Assembly (NCBI GenBank): GCA_963827135.1
Contig: CAWGZX010000005.1
Coordinates: 62,001 to 126,000 of the forward strand
Direction of reading: 5' to 3'
From: JAJRAN01 sp963827135
GTDB lineage: Archaea > Thermoplasmatota > Thermoplasmata > Methanomassiliicoccales > UBA472
Length of the DNA stretch: 64,000 bases
Below, in pieces: positions 16,981-25,692 of the stretch. Within the stretch, counting starts at the first letter, position 1. Each line of letters begins with the position of its first letter. The notes below the pieces were generated by a model. The model made no database searches, was not told the origin of the DNA, and was given only the letters and a program-made list of their open reading frames with translations. A program made the position numbers and the translations under genes.

Positions 16981-17682
16981 ATGGATTGGACCCCGAAGAC
17001 AAGGCTGGGCAAGATGGTCATGAGCGGTGAGATCACCACCATGAGCCAGGCCCTGGCCACCAAGCTCCCCCTGCGGGAGCCGGAGATCGTGGACGTCCTC
17101 TTGCCGGACCTGAAGGACGAGGTCATCGACGTCAATATCGTGCAAAGGATGACCGACTCGGGCCGCAGGGTGAAGTTCCGTATCACCGTGGCCGTCGGCA
17201 ATGGCGACGGCTTCGTAGGCATCGGACGCGCCAAGGGGAAGGAGGTCGGTCCCTCCATCAGGAAGGCGATCGACAACGCCAAGCTGAACATCATCGAGAT
17301 CAAGCGCGGCTGTGGCTCCTGGGAATGCGGTTGCGGCACCCCGCACTCGCTCGCTTTGACCGTGATCGGCAAATCGGGCAGCGTGGAAGTGAACCTGAAG
17401 CCCGCGCCTCGCGGCATCGGGCTGGCGACCGGGGACGTGGCCAAGAGCATCCTGCAGCTCGCAGGGGTGAAGGACACCTGGGGCTTCGTGAAAGGACACA
17501 CCAAGACCACCGTCAACTACGCCATCGCCACCTTCGAGGCATTGAAGGACACGGCACAGGTCCGCGTTACTGAAGAGCAGGCCAGGCGCCTGAAGATCAT
17601 CTCCGGACCGGTCAACGTGCACGTCGCCTCCGCGCTGGAGACGGCCAAGGCGGCCGAGGCCGGCCCCCAGAAGGAGGGCTGA
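16981..17682 (+). CDS. rps5: 30S ribosomal protein S5
   Basis: A 233-residue archaeal S5. The N-terminal double-stranded RNA-binding fold contains the S5 hallmark VGNGDGFVGIGRAKGKEVGP, and the C-terminal domain has APRGIGLATGDVAKSILQLAGVKD. S5 helps unwind mRNA at the entry site and guards fidelity. ATG 16981 follows GGAGGTGGACTGAG. The 12 upstream residues of the open frame are L18 shadow. Confidence 0.96.
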   Translation: MDWTPKTRLGKMVMSGEITTMSQALATKLPLREPEIVDVLLPDLKDEVIDVNIVQRMTDSGRRVKFRITVAVGNGDGFVGIGRAKGKEVGPSIRKAIDNAKLNIIEIKRGCGSWECGCGTPHSLALTVIGKSGSVEVNLKPAPRGIGLATGDVAKSILQLAGVKDTWGFVKGHTKTTVNYAIATFEALKDTAQVRVTEEQARRLKIISGPVNVHVASALETAKAAEAGPQKEG

Positions 17683-17684
17683 CC

Positions 17685-18149
17685 ATGGCTTACGCAGTCA
17701 TCCGCGTCCGCGGCCACTCCAAGATCAAGGAGGACATCGAGGACACCATGGGCCTGATGAACCTCACCCGCCCGAACCACTGCGTCGTGCTCCCTGAGAA
17801 CGACTCGGTGCGCGGCATGCTCTACAAGACCAAGGACTACGTCACCTGGGGCGAGGTGGATGAGACCACCCTGGCCAAGATGATAAAGTTCCGCGGCCGC
17901 ATGGAGGGGGATGTTCCCATCGACGACGAGGCAGTGAAGTCCAGCTCCAAGTACACCAGCATCATCGCCCTGGCCCGCGCGGTCAAGAAGGGCGAGGTCA
18001 CTTACGCGAGCATCGTGGGCTTCAAGCCCATCTTCCGGCTCAGCCCGCCCCGAAAGGGGTACGAAGGGAACAAGCGCTCCTATCAGAACGGCGGTGCCCT
18101 TGGGTATCGTGGCAAGGACATAAATGAGCTCATCGAACGAATGTTATAA
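17685..18149 (+). CDS. rpl30: 50S ribosomal protein L30
   Basis: A 154-residue L30 of the archaeal/eukaryotic L7-like length. It starts MAYAVIRVRGHSKIKEDIEDTM and contains the conserved LRLTRPNHC-like segment here written MNLTRPNHCVVL, plus FRLSPPRKGYEG. It starts 2 bases after the S5 stop. A TATA-like sequence overlaps its stop codon. Confidence 0.95.
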   Translation: MAYAVIRVRGHSKIKEDIEDTMGLMNLTRPNHCVVLPENDSVRGMLYKTKDYVTWGEVDETTLAKMIKFRGRMEGDVPIDDEAVKSSSKYTSIIALARAVKKGEVTYASIVGFKPIFRLSPPRKGYEGNKRSYQNGGALGYRGKDINELIERML

Positions 18150-18150
18150 T
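18144..18150 (+). promoter_or_regulatory. Possible internal promoter before L15-secY
   Basis: TTATAAT overlaps the L30 stop and lies about 27 bases before the L15 ATG at 18177, the right spacing for a leaderless archaeal transcript. The gap here (27 bases) is the largest inside the ribosomal run. Confidence 0.4.
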
Positions 18151-18176
18151 AGCAAAGATACAGTTGGGGACTCGAC

Positions 18177-18605
18177 ATGCCAAGCAGGACCAAGAAGTTT
18201 AGAGGGACGCGCACCCACGGCCGGGGAAAGAAGGCCGGTCGCGGCGCAGGTCTCCACGGCGGCACCGGCAACGCCGGTCTGCACAAGCACAAGGTCATGA
18301 TGATGCTCAAGTACGACCCGGACCACTTCGGGAGGCACGGCTTCAAGCGACCGCAGGAGGTCGTCTCGGCCAAGATCACCATGAATGTGGGGGAAGTGCA
18401 AGAGAGCTTAGACAAGCTGGTCGCCGATGGATACGCCCAGGTTAAGGGCGACAGGACGGTCGTCGACCTGACCAAGCTAGGAGTAGACAAGCTGCTGGGC
18501 TCCGGAGACGTGAGCCAGAAGCTGGAGATCGTGGTCACCGAATCCTCGGCGAAGGCCAAGGAGAAGGTGGAGAGCGCAGGTGGAGCGATCGTAGTACCGC
18601 AGTGA
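18177..18605 (+). CDS. rpl15: 50S ribosomal protein L15
   Basis: A 142-residue archaeal L15. MPSRTKKFRGTRTHGRGKKAGRGAGLHGG is the glycine-rich N-terminal signature, and the rest forms the alpha/beta domain. It is a late assembly protein of the 50S subunit. It lacks a clear ribosome binding site, which fits initiation from the possible internal promoter overlapping the L30 stop. secY follows after 18 bases. Confidence 0.95.
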   Translation: MPSRTKKFRGTRTHGRGKKAGRGAGLHGGTGNAGLHKHKVMMMLKYDPDHFGRHGFKRPQEVVSAKITMNVGEVQESLDKLVADGYAQVKGDRTVVDLTKLGVDKLLGSGDVSQKLEIVVTESSAKAKEKVESAGGAIVVPQ

Positions 18606-18623
18606 TGAGACCAAGCTGATACC

Positions 18624-20210
18624 ATGGCAGAAGAGAAAAAGAGCCTGCTTTACAAGCTCAAACCTCTCACCGACCGACTACCTGCGGTCACCAAGCCGGA
18701 GGGGCACGTGCACTTCCGGACCAAGATGCTATGGGTCGTCATAATCCTGGTTCTCTACTTCGTAATGACAAACGTTTTCATTTACGGTCTGGACCAAGAA
18801 CAGACCATCGACCTTTTCTCTCAATACCGCGCCATCCTCGCGGGGGCGCAGGGCTCGCTGATGCATCTGGGCATAGGTCCGATCGTCACCGCGTCCATCA
18901 TCATGCAGCTGTTCGTCGGGGCGAAGATCATCCGCCTGAACCTGCAGGACTCCGAGGACAAGGCCGTCTACCAGAGTACCCAGAAGTTCCTGGTGCTCAT
19001 CATGATCCTGGTCGAGGCAATACCTCAGGTATTCGGATACCTGGTGCCCGACCCGACGTTCGTGTCCGACCTCGGATCCGCACTAGGGCCGAACTCGTTC
19101 ATCTCAGCTGAGGCACTGGCGGACATCATCATCATACTGCAATTGTTCCTGGGCTCCTACCTCGTCTTCCTAATGGACGAGGTCGTTTCGAAATGGGGCA
19201 TTGGGTCAGGAATATCGCTGTTCATCGCCGCGGGTGTGGCCCAGGCCATATTCACGGGTACGTTCAACTGGGAGGCGATCAGCGCCGCGGACCCCATGAG
19301 CCTGAGCAATCCACCGGCGGGCACCATCCCCAAGACCATCTACCTCATCCACAACATGTCGGCGGCGGAGATGGCCAATGGTGGGTACGAACGTATCCTG
19401 TTGCAGAACCCGAACTCGATGATCGCACTCGTGGGAACGATCGCCATCTTCCTGTTCGTGGCCTATATCGAAAGCGTTCGCATCGAATTGCCCTTGGCCC
19501 ACGGGACGGCCAGGGGCGCGAGGGGCAGGTACCCCATCAAGCTGCTGTACGCCAGCAACATCCCGGTCATATTGATGGCCGCATTACTGGCTAACATCAG
19601 CATGTTCTGCTTCCTCTTCTACACCAATCCCACGCTATCGCAGGTCCCCCTGCTAGGAGGGAACCCATGGCTAGGGTGGTACGACCCTCCGCAATACGGA
19701 ACTCAGCCGCTGGGCGGTATGGCCTGGTACCTCTCCATGCCGAACGGTCTCGCGAACTGGCTGCTGCCCATGCTCGACCCATCGCAGTACGGCAGCCTGG
19801 CTCAGGACCATTCGCCCGCGCAGATCCTGGCGCACGTCCTCATCTACTTCGGCGTCATGGTGGGCGGCTCGATCCTCTTCGCCAAGTTCTGGATCGCCAC
19901 CACCAACATGGGACCGGAAGCGGTGGCCAAGCAGATCGAGTCCAGCGGGCTGCAGATACCTGGCTTCAGGCGCGACCCGCGCGTGCTCAAGCGCGTGCTG
20001 GAGCGATATATTCCTGTAGTGACAGTGATATCCGGTGCAACGGTGGGTGCCTTGGCGGCCGGAGCTGACCTGATAGGTACGGTAGGTAACGCGTCAGGCA
20101 CTGGCGTGCTGCTAGCTGTGGGCATCATGATCCAGTTCTACGAGGCCATCAGCCGTGAGCAGATGATGGAGATGCACCCAGTGCTGCGACAGTTCTTCGG
20201 AGGCGAGTGA
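18624..20210 (+). CDS. secY: Preprotein translocase subunit SecY
   Basis: A 528-residue membrane protein, the channel of the Sec translocon. About ten transmembrane segments are visible, beginning near residue 33 (MLWVVIILVLYFVMTNVF). Conserved segments include GIGPIVTASIIMQLFVGAKII (plug region) and the cytosolic loop ESVRIELPLAHGTARGARGRYPIKLLYASNIPVI that binds the ribosome. It is somewhat longer than most archaeal SecY proteins (about 470-490), with the extra length in loops near residues 355-395. It follows L15, as is usual in archaea. Confidence 0.97.
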   Translation: MAEEKKSLLYKLKPLTDRLPAVTKPEGHVHFRTKMLWVVIILVLYFVMTNVFIYGLDQEQTIDLFSQYRAILAGAQGSLMHLGIGPIVTASIIMQLFVGAKIIRLNLQDSEDKAVYQSTQKFLVLIMILVEAIPQVFGYLVPDPTFVSDLGSALGPNSFISAEALADIIIILQLFLGSYLVFLMDEVVSKWGIGSGISLFIAAGVAQAIFTGTFNWEAISAADPMSLSNPPAGTIPKTIYLIHNMSAAEMANGGYERILLQNPNSMIALVGTIAIFLFVAYIESVRIELPLAHGTARGARGRYPIKLLYASNIPVILMAALLANISMFCFLFYTNPTLSQVPLLGGNPWLGWYDPPQYGTQPLGGMAWYLSMPNGLANWLLPMLDPSQYGSLAQDHSPAQILAHVLIYFGVMVGGSILFAKFWIATTNMGPEAVAKQIESSGLQIPGFRRDPRVLKRVLERYIPVVTVISGATVGALAAGADLIGTVGNASGTGVLLAVGIMIQFYEAISREQMMEMHPVLRQFFGGE

Positions 20211-20212
20211 GG

Positions 20213-20890
20213 GTGGCGACTGGCGGAACGTCGGGCGGCAGCGCGTCCCCGGCCCCGAAAAAGTCCTTGGCCAACTTCGCCACGCTCTTCTTCGTCATGA
20301 TCGCCGTCCTGGTGCTCTTCGACCAGGACATCAGGAACGCGCTGGGCGAATTTGTGGGCTACGTCTTCCAGCCGCTGTTCGGCTTCAACTACGAGTACGT
20401 CGTGCTCACCCTGATGATCACCGGCCTGATCATGGCCAGCCTGACCATCATCGTGCGCCACTTCTTCACCGACTACGTGGAGCAGGCCGAGAACCAGAAG
20501 ATCGTCTCCGCCTTCAACACCGAGCTGCGCAGGGCGCGCCTGGAGAACAACACCTTCAAGACCAAGAAGCTCACGGAATTGCAGCCGGAGATATTGCAGA
20601 AGTCTATGAAGGCTAGCTCCACCCAGCTGAAGCTTATGCCAGTGACGCTGATCATCGTCATCCCCATCTTCGCCTGGCTCTCCGTCTTCATGCAGGACGT
20701 GCACTCCCCCCTCGTGGCCGTGCCTTGGTCCTATAGCGTGGACCTTCTAGCGACGTCGATATTCTTCCCCAACTGGGTGCTGCTGTATTCGTTGATCAGC
20801 ATACCATTGGGCCAGGTCTTGGCCAGGTCCCTTCGATACGTGGATTTCAGGAAGCGCCTGCGCGAGATCGAGGCGGAAGGTAAGGCATGA
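20213..20890 (+). CDS. DUF106 / EMC3-TMCO1-like membrane protein insertase
   Basis: About 225 residues. The DUF106 family is the archaeal relative of YidC, Get1 and EMC3 insertases. A first transmembrane segment near 20-40 is followed by a long charged cytosolic coiled-coil pair (EQAENQKIVSAFNTELRRAR, then KLTELQPEILQKSM), and then two membrane segments (LMPVTLIIVIPIFAWLSVFM and a C-terminal pair). The start is probably GTG 20213, which is 9 bases after GGAGG. GTG 20207 overlaps the secY stop. Coupling to secY fits a role in membrane insertion. Confidence 0.85.
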   Translation: MATGGTSGGSASPAPKKSLANFATLFFVMIAVLVLFDQDIRNALGEFVGYVFQPLFGFNYEYVVLTLMITGLIMASLTIIVRHFFTDYVEQAENQKIVSAFNTELRRARLENNTFKTKKLTELQPEILQKSMKASSTQLKLMPVTLIIVIPIFAWLSVFMQDVHSPLVAVPWSYSVDLLATSIFFPNWVLLYSLISIPLGQVLARSLRYVDFRKRLREIEAEGKA

Positions 20891-21417
20891 GGATCACCAT
20901 CTCCGGTCCCCCTGGTTCTGGCAAGACGACGGTGTGCAAGCTCCTGGCGGAGCGTCTCGGCGTCGAGTATGTCGTCTCGGGCAACGTCTTCCGCAGCATG
21001 GCCCAGCGCCTGGACATCGGCCTGGCCGAGTTCGGCCGCCTGGCTAGCCAGGATCCCAAGTACGACCGAATGATCGACGATGACATCGTCCGCATCGCCC
21101 GGGAGCGCAAGGACGTCATCCTCGAAGGAAGATTGGCGGCGCATAACCTCGCGCGCGAGGGCATACCGGCGCTCAAGGTCTACCTGGACGCCCCTCCGAG
21201 GATCAGGGCGGCGCGCATCGTGGAGCGCGAGCAAGGGGGCGTGGACCGGGCCCTCTGCGAGATGCTGGAACGGGAGGATTGCGAGGCCGACCGCTACCGC
21301 TCCTGGTACGGCATCGACCTCAAGGACATGAGCGCGTACGACCTTGTCCTCGATACCTCCGCCCTGACGCCCGAGCAGGTCGTCGACGTCATCGTGCGCA
21401 AGGCAGGTGAGGCCTGA
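20887..21417 (+). CDS. cmk: (d)CMP kinase, archaeal type
   Basis: A 176-residue P-loop kinase. GPPGSGKTTVCKLLAERLG is the phosphate-binding loop, and SGNVFRSMAQ and LEGRLAAH are the CMP-kinase substrate motifs. It makes (d)CDP from (d)CMP. The short archaeal form lacks the bacterial insert. ATG 20887 overlaps the preceding stop (ATGA), and the stop overlaps the cbf5 ATG. This gene order (DUF106-cmk-cbf5) is well known in Euryarchaeota. Confidence 0.93.
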   Translation: MRITISGPPGSGKTTVCKLLAERLGVEYVVSGNVFRSMAQRLDIGLAEFGRLASQDPKYDRMIDDDIVRIARERKDVILEGRLAAHNLAREGIPALKVYLDAPPRIRAARIVEREQGGVDRALCEMLEREDCEADRYRSWYGIDLKDMSAYDLVLDTSALTPEQVVDVIVRKAGEA

Positions 21418-22397
21418 TGGCCCGGATGGTCACCAAGGACCGGGACCCTCTGCGCACGGAGAGGGGCAAGAAGCCGACCGAGAGGACCATGGAAGAGCTC
21501 CTTTCCGCGGGAGCGATCAACCTGGACAAGCCCATGGGGCCGACCTCGCACCAGGTCACCGCCTGGGTCCGCGACATCCTTGGAGTGGAGAGGATAGGGC
21601 ACGGAGGCACGCTGGACCCCAAGGTCAGCGGCGTGCTGCCCATCGCCCTGGGCAAGGCCACCAAGGCCACCGACCTGGTGCTTCGCTCGGACAAAGAGTA
21701 CGTCTGCCTGATGACCCTGCACCGGGACGTGGCCGAGGAGAAGTTGAAAAGGGTGCTGGCCAGCTTCGTGGGCGACATCTACCAGGTCCCGCCGGTGCGA
21801 GCGGCGGTCAAGCGGCAGCTGCGGGTGCGCAGGGTGCATTCCATCAAATTGCTGCAGATCAAGGGAAGAGAGGCGCTGTTCCACGTTGAATGCGACGCGG
21901 GCACCTACATCAGGACGCTGTGCGTGGACGTAGGCGAAGCCCTGGGTATCGGGGCGCACATGGAGGAGCTGCGCCGAACCCGCTCCGGCAACATGAGGGA
22001 GCGCGAGAGCGTCCAGCTGCAGGACCTGAAGGACGCCTTCGTCTACTGGAAGGAGGGGGACGAATCACAACTGCGCAAGATGGTCTCGCCGATGGAGGTG
22101 CTGCTCGAACCCTTGCGGAAGGTCGTGGTGAAGGACAGCGCCGTGGACGCGGTGTGCCACGGGGCGGACCTGGCGGTAGTGGGCATCGCCAAGCACGATG
22201 CGTCAATCTCCCGAGGCGAACTCGTGGCGCTGATGACGCAGAAGGGAGAGGGCGTGGCTTTAGGCATCGCCCTGATGGCGGGGGAGGAGATGGGCAGGGC
22301 CAGGGAGGGCATCGCTTTGCGCACCGACCGGGTGTTCATGGAGCCGGGCACATACCCCAAGATGTGGGAGACGTCCCAGGCAAGGGCCCAGGGCTAA
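21417..22397 (+). CDS. cbf5: tRNA/rRNA pseudouridine synthase Cbf5 (TruB family)
   Basis: A 326-residue pseudouridine synthase, the catalytic subunit of H/ACA guide RNPs with Nop10, Gar1 and L7Ae. NLDKPMGPTSHQV and the catalytic motif GHGGTLDPKVSGVLP (with the essential Asp) are present. CDAGTYIRTLCVDVGEALG is the second family motif. A PUA domain occupies the last 80 residues. It is the last gene of the ribosomal supercluster. The usual L34e and L14e neighbours are absent here. Confidence 0.96.
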   Translation: MARMVTKDRDPLRTERGKKPTERTMEELLSAGAINLDKPMGPTSHQVTAWVRDILGVERIGHGGTLDPKVSGVLPIALGKATKATDLVLRSDKEYVCLMTLHRDVAEEKLKRVLASFVGDIYQVPPVRAAVKRQLRVRRVHSIKLLQIKGREALFHVECDAGTYIRTLCVDVGEALGIGAHMEELRRTRSGNMRERESVQLQDLKDAFVYWKEGDESQLRKMVSPMEVLLEPLRKVVVKDSAVDAVCHGADLAVVGIAKHDASISRGELVALMTQKGEGVALGIALMAGEEMGRAREGIALRTDRVFMEPGTYPKMWETSQARAQG

Positions 22398-22451
22398 GAC
22401 CTGTCCTGGCCACCATCATGCTTATTATTGCACCCTAACCATTCCTTCGGT

Positions 22452-22616
22452 ATGAAAGTCAATGGCATCGGACTACTGATGGCCTTGGTGGTGATCGCCT
22501 TGGGGGCTCTCTTCATCTGGAACCCCGAAATGGCATTGGACCTGATGGGATTCTTCCTGATAATCTGGGGATTCCTGGCCCTGCTCAGCGCCTTCGGACT
22601 GATGAAGAAGGAGTAG
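22452..22616 (+). CDS. Small two-helix membrane protein, function unknown
   Basis: A 54-residue protein consisting of two hydrophobic helices (MALVVIALGALFIW and FFLIIWGFLALLSAFGLM) joined by a short loop and ending in a KKE tail. ATG 22452 lies about 25-30 bases after the AT-rich CTTATTATTG (22421), so it is probably leaderless. An upstream TTG at 22428 falls inside that element and is rejected. It resembles fragments of DUF308-type membrane proteins, but I do not assign a family. Confidence 0.55.
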   Translation: MKVNGIGLLMALVVIALGALFIWNPEMALDLMGFFLIIWGFLALLSAFGLMKKE

Positions 22617-22724
22617 CGGCGCATCGATGAGAATGAAACGCTCTCGGACCATGGCCGCCATCCGCAATGACTCGCGCGCCGGGGACGGATGGCATTCCTT
22701 TCTTGCCATCTACTCGGATCAATG

Positions 22725-23732
22725 CTAGAACTCGGCCAGCTTCCTTTGGCCACCCTTCTTGCCTTCCTTCTTCCCTAAGGACTTCAACGGCATGGCCTCG
22801 ATACCCAGCTCCCGCGTGATGTCGGAGGCCAGGTCCTCGTCGAAGCCGTGGTTGGTGTAGACCACCTTGGGGTCGCATCCCTTGACGAAGTCGAGGAGCT
22901 CGTCGTGCCCGGCGTGGTCCGATAGGGGGAAGCCCTCGTCCACGCGCATGTGGTTGAAAAAGCCCTTCCGCAGGGCCCAACCGCTGATGTAGGCCGTCCT
23001 CAGCTTGCCCTTCTGCAGCCTTTGCAATACCTCTCCCTTCCTCGCCCCGGTCGAGCAGATGTACAGCGAAGGGATCTTAATCGCGCTCTCTGGGACCTGC
23101 CTATAGTTGAAGCTCTCCCCGCCCTCCTCCTCGACCCACTGCGTACTGCAGAGGACGTTGTCGACGAGATAGGGCTCCAGCCCGCCGAGGAAGTCGAGCA
23201 GGAGCTGCGACTTCCCCAGAGGATACGTCATCAGGGCGACGGAGAAGCCTTGGTGGATGCTGTCCTCCACCCAGTCCTTGATGACCGCTCCTATCTCCTC
23301 GCGCGGGGGGAAGTCCCATCCCCTGGAGCCATAGGTGGACTCGATTATCAGAACATCGGACTTGACCGGCCTGGCTCCGCGCATGCCGAAGCGGTCCTCG
23401 GGGCACATGTCCCCCGTGTAGAGGACCTTGGTGCCGCCATCCAGAAGGAACATCCTCGATCCTCTGATGTGGCCGGCCTCGAGCATCTTCACGTGAGGGG
23501 AGCTGTCCTCCTTCAGCTTCCTTCCTACGCGCTCCGAGGCGCATCTCAGCGTTATCCTGGAGGCGATGGCGCTGTCCCCCTCGAACCCACGGGGCAGGTG
23601 ATCGGAATGAGCATGAGAAATGCAGTTGAGACCTTCGGCGGTGATCCTGCGTGGATCGAAGCGGCATGCGACATCCCCTACGGTCGCCTCGACCCCATTG
23701 CCCGGCCGTATGGCGAGAGCATCCCCTTCCAT
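22725..23732 (-). CDS. Metallo-beta-lactamase-fold (beta-CASP-like) RNA-processing exonuclease family protein
   Basis: A 335-residue hydrolase. Metal-binding motifs are HAHSDHLPRG near residue 40, YTGDMCPED near 108, and SDHAGHDEL and YTNHGFDED in the C-terminal third. The middle (residues about 165-260) looks like the beta-CASP insertion. Relatives include archaeal predicted mRNA 3'-end processing exonucleases and ligase-associated nucleases. No DNA ligase is adjacent, so the substrate is open. ATG 23732 is about 25 bases after a TATA-like AAATAGC on the minus strand. Confidence 0.82.
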   Translation of the reverse strand: MEGDALAIRPGNGVEATVGDVACRFDPRRITAEGLNCISHAHSDHLPRGFEGDSAIASRITLRCASERVGRKLKEDSSPHVKMLEAGHIRGSRMFLLDGGTKVLYTGDMCPEDRFGMRGARPVKSDVLIIESTYGSRGWDFPPREEIGAVIKDWVEDSIHQGFSVALMTYPLGKSQLLLDFLGGLEPYLVDNVLCSTQWVEEEGGESFNYRQVPESAIKIPSLYICSTGARKGEVLQRLQKGKLRTAYISGWALRKGFFNHMRVDEGFPLSDHAGHDELLDFVKGCDPKVVYTNHGFDEDLASDITRELGIEAMPLKSLGKKEGKKGGQRKLAEF

Positions 23733-23790
23733 CGCCCGAGATTATGACGCCCCTGCTATTTACCTTAGCCCCTGGGTCCTTAGGCCGCGC

Positions 23791-24771
23791 TCAGCGTGGC
23801 ATGGCCTCGAGCACGCGCAGCGCCCTGAGCGTGACCCACTTGCTCGGCCTGCCGTTCCTCTCCAAGGAGACGAGGAACCGTCCCTGGAACCTGTTCTCCT
23901 GGAGCCAGCGGCCGTCCGGCCCCCTCTTGGATATCAGCGCCATCAGGGCATGGTGCATCCTCTCGTCCTGGTAGCCTAGTTCGGTGAGGATGTCCAGTAT
24001 CTCGAGCACATCGCTGTTCCACATGAGGGGGAAGCCGAGCCGCAGCCATTCTGGACGCGCCAACTGCCTCGACCCCGGGCCATCGAAGATAATGTGCTGC
24101 GAGAGCAGGAACTCGGCCCCTTGCTCGATGGTCCGCTCCATGTCCGCCGTCCTCATGGATGAGGGGATCTCCGCGAGCGCCTTAAGCGACTTCACGGCGC
24201 CGGAGCGGCAGGTGTGGTCGCGCCAGCAGCGTTCGTAGATGTAAGGCCATTCCTTTGGGGCTTGGGAGGCGTGCTCGTACCTCATATAGGTGGTCAGCCA
24301 CCTCGCCGCCCTCTTGACCCTGGGATCGTCAGCGTAGCCCAGTCTGATTAGGGCGAAGCACATGTTTCCCGTGAGGCAGCTGATGACCTGCGCCTTGTTC
24401 CCGCCTTTCTCGGAACCTCCCCTACTGGAGAAGCCTCCCGAGGACCTCTCCTGGCTCCAATCGAGCACGAACTCGCAGGCGGCCCTGATCCTTTCGTCCT
24501 CGGGGTCGGCGCACAGCTCGGCCAGAAGGATGAGGTTCCAGACCGTCCCCTTGTACTTGGAGTTCTGATAGAAGTCTTCGGGGCTCCCCCAATGGCCCTC
24601 CGACCTTTGCTTCGCGAGGATACAAGGCACCGGTCCGACCTCCATTATCCTGGCCTTAGCCTCCATTACCTCCGCTTCGCCCTCCTTCCTTCCCACCAGG
24701 TCCCTGAGCGCGAGGTAACGGATCGAGGGGTCTTCCTCCTCCAGTAGCCAATCGACGATCTCGCCCTGCAT
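23791..24771 (-). CDS. Alpha/alpha-toroid (terpenoid cyclase/prenyltransferase-fold) protein, function unknown
   Basis: About 326 residues of helical repeats. Signature-like pieces are SEGHWGSPEDFYQNSKYKGTVWNL near the N terminus and a repeated W-x(n)-G/R pattern (RWLTTYMRYEH, GRWLQENRFQGRF). The same helical toroid occurs in squalene cyclases and is found in many uncharacterised archaeal proteins. I see no DxDD or other cyclase catalytic motif. The open frame could begin at TTG 24834, but ATG 24771 matches the domain start (MQGEIVDWLLEEEDPSIRYLAL). It is divergent from the next gene. Confidence 0.7.
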   Translation of the reverse strand: MQGEIVDWLLEEEDPSIRYLALRDLVGRKEGEAEVMEAKARIMEVGPVPCILAKQRSEGHWGSPEDFYQNSKYKGTVWNLILLAELCADPEDERIRAACEFVLDWSQERSSGGFSSRGGSEKGGNKAQVISCLTGNMCFALIRLGYADDPRVKRAARWLTTYMRYEHASQAPKEWPYIYERCWRDHTCRSGAVKSLKALAEIPSSMRTADMERTIEQGAEFLLSQHIIFDGPGSRQLARPEWLRLGFPLMWNSDVLEILDILTELGYQDERMHHALMALISKRGPDGRWLQENRFQGRFLVSLERNGRPSKWVTLRALRVLEAMPR

Positions 24772-24870
24772 GCGCGGTCCGCGTTCGCTCAAATCCGACG
24801 CCAGGTGTTGATTCAAGAGCAGGGAGATAAGCAATTCGATGGCATAAGGCCAACAAGATTGAAGTATCGC

Positions 24871-25218
24871 ATGCCCATTTCGAGCCGTATGACCGTCCCG
24901 GAGGAGGGCAAATCCAACGCTAGCGGCTTCTTGATGCTGCTGATTGGTGTGGTAATGGTAGTGCTGGGATGGGCCGTGGTGCTCGGAGGCTACATCACAT
25001 CCTTGGACCTTTTCTTCATGGCCATGATGCTCGTCATGGTGATGGGGATCGTGCTGATCTTCCTCGGTCTGAGGATAATCTTCGATCCCTCGAGGAGGAA
25101 TGCCCCGAGCCCCTCGGCCTATAATGAATTCTTCGTGGTGTGCGAGCGCTGCGAGAAGGAAGTGCCCTCGGGCGCTGCCAGCTGCCCTAACTGTGGGAAC
25201 CCCATCGAATGGGACTAG
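24871..25218 (+). CDS. Small membrane protein with C-terminal zinc ribbon
   Basis: About 115 residues. Two transmembrane helices (about 20-45 and 50-75) are followed by a cytosolic zinc ribbon, CERCEKEVPSGAASCPNCGNPIEW. Such tethered zinc ribbons are common and functionally undefined in archaea. The start is ATG 24871 or ATG 24889. The TTG at 24805 lies within the opposite-strand gene region and is unlikely. It is divergent from the alpha/alpha-toroid gene. Confidence 0.65.
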   Translation: MPISSRMTVPEEGKSNASGFLMLLIGVVMVVLGWAVVLGGYITSLDLFFMAMMLVMVMGIVLIFLGLRIIFDPSRRNAPSPSAYNEFFVVCERCEKEVPSGAASCPNCGNPIEWD

Positions 25219-25284
25219 GCCAGGGACGAAATGATATTATCCAATCAGCACCATTGAATTTTGATAGCAGGAAGGGGGCGTTCC

Positions 25285-25545
25285 ATGGCCAACGAGGATG
25301 AGGAGGAGTATGAGAGCGAGGAGGATAAGAAGAACGACGAGTGGCTGAAGGAGAACTTCTTCGACCTCATCGAGGAGCATCCCAGGGAATGGATCGCGGT
25401 CATGGACCAGAAGATCATCGCCGTCGCGAGCACGCGCATCGAGGCTGAGGATCGGGGCGCGGAGATAGCGGGAGACCACGACTTCTCTGTGTACTTCATC
25501 CCCCCGACCGCTACATTCACGGATACGGGATACGCGCGCCGGTGA
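25285..25545 (+). CDS. DUF5678-like small protein
   Basis: An 86-residue protein. An acidic N terminus (EDEEEYESEEDKKND) is followed by EEHPREWIAVMDQKIIAVASTRIEAE and ending FSVYFIPPT, the W-x-A-V-x-D/G-x-x-x-I-A pattern of DUF5678, whose members are often linked to toxin-antitoxin-like or regulatory genes. No partner toxin is next to it. GGAAGGGGGCG precedes ATG 25285. Function is unknown. Confidence 0.6.
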   Translation: MANEDEEEYESEEDKKNDEWLKENFFDLIEEHPREWIAVMDQKIIAVASTRIEAEDRGAEIAGDHDFSVYFIPPTATFTDTGYARR

Positions 25546-25692
25546 ACCTGGTCCCATTGATGTTCAGATGCCCCATTGATTTCACAACCCTAGGCCATGG
25601 ATTGAAAAACGACCAGTTCAGATTTCATCCCCCACACCATCTGGGAGAAACGCTCGACTACCGACATTAAGATTTTGACCTTGGCCGAATAA

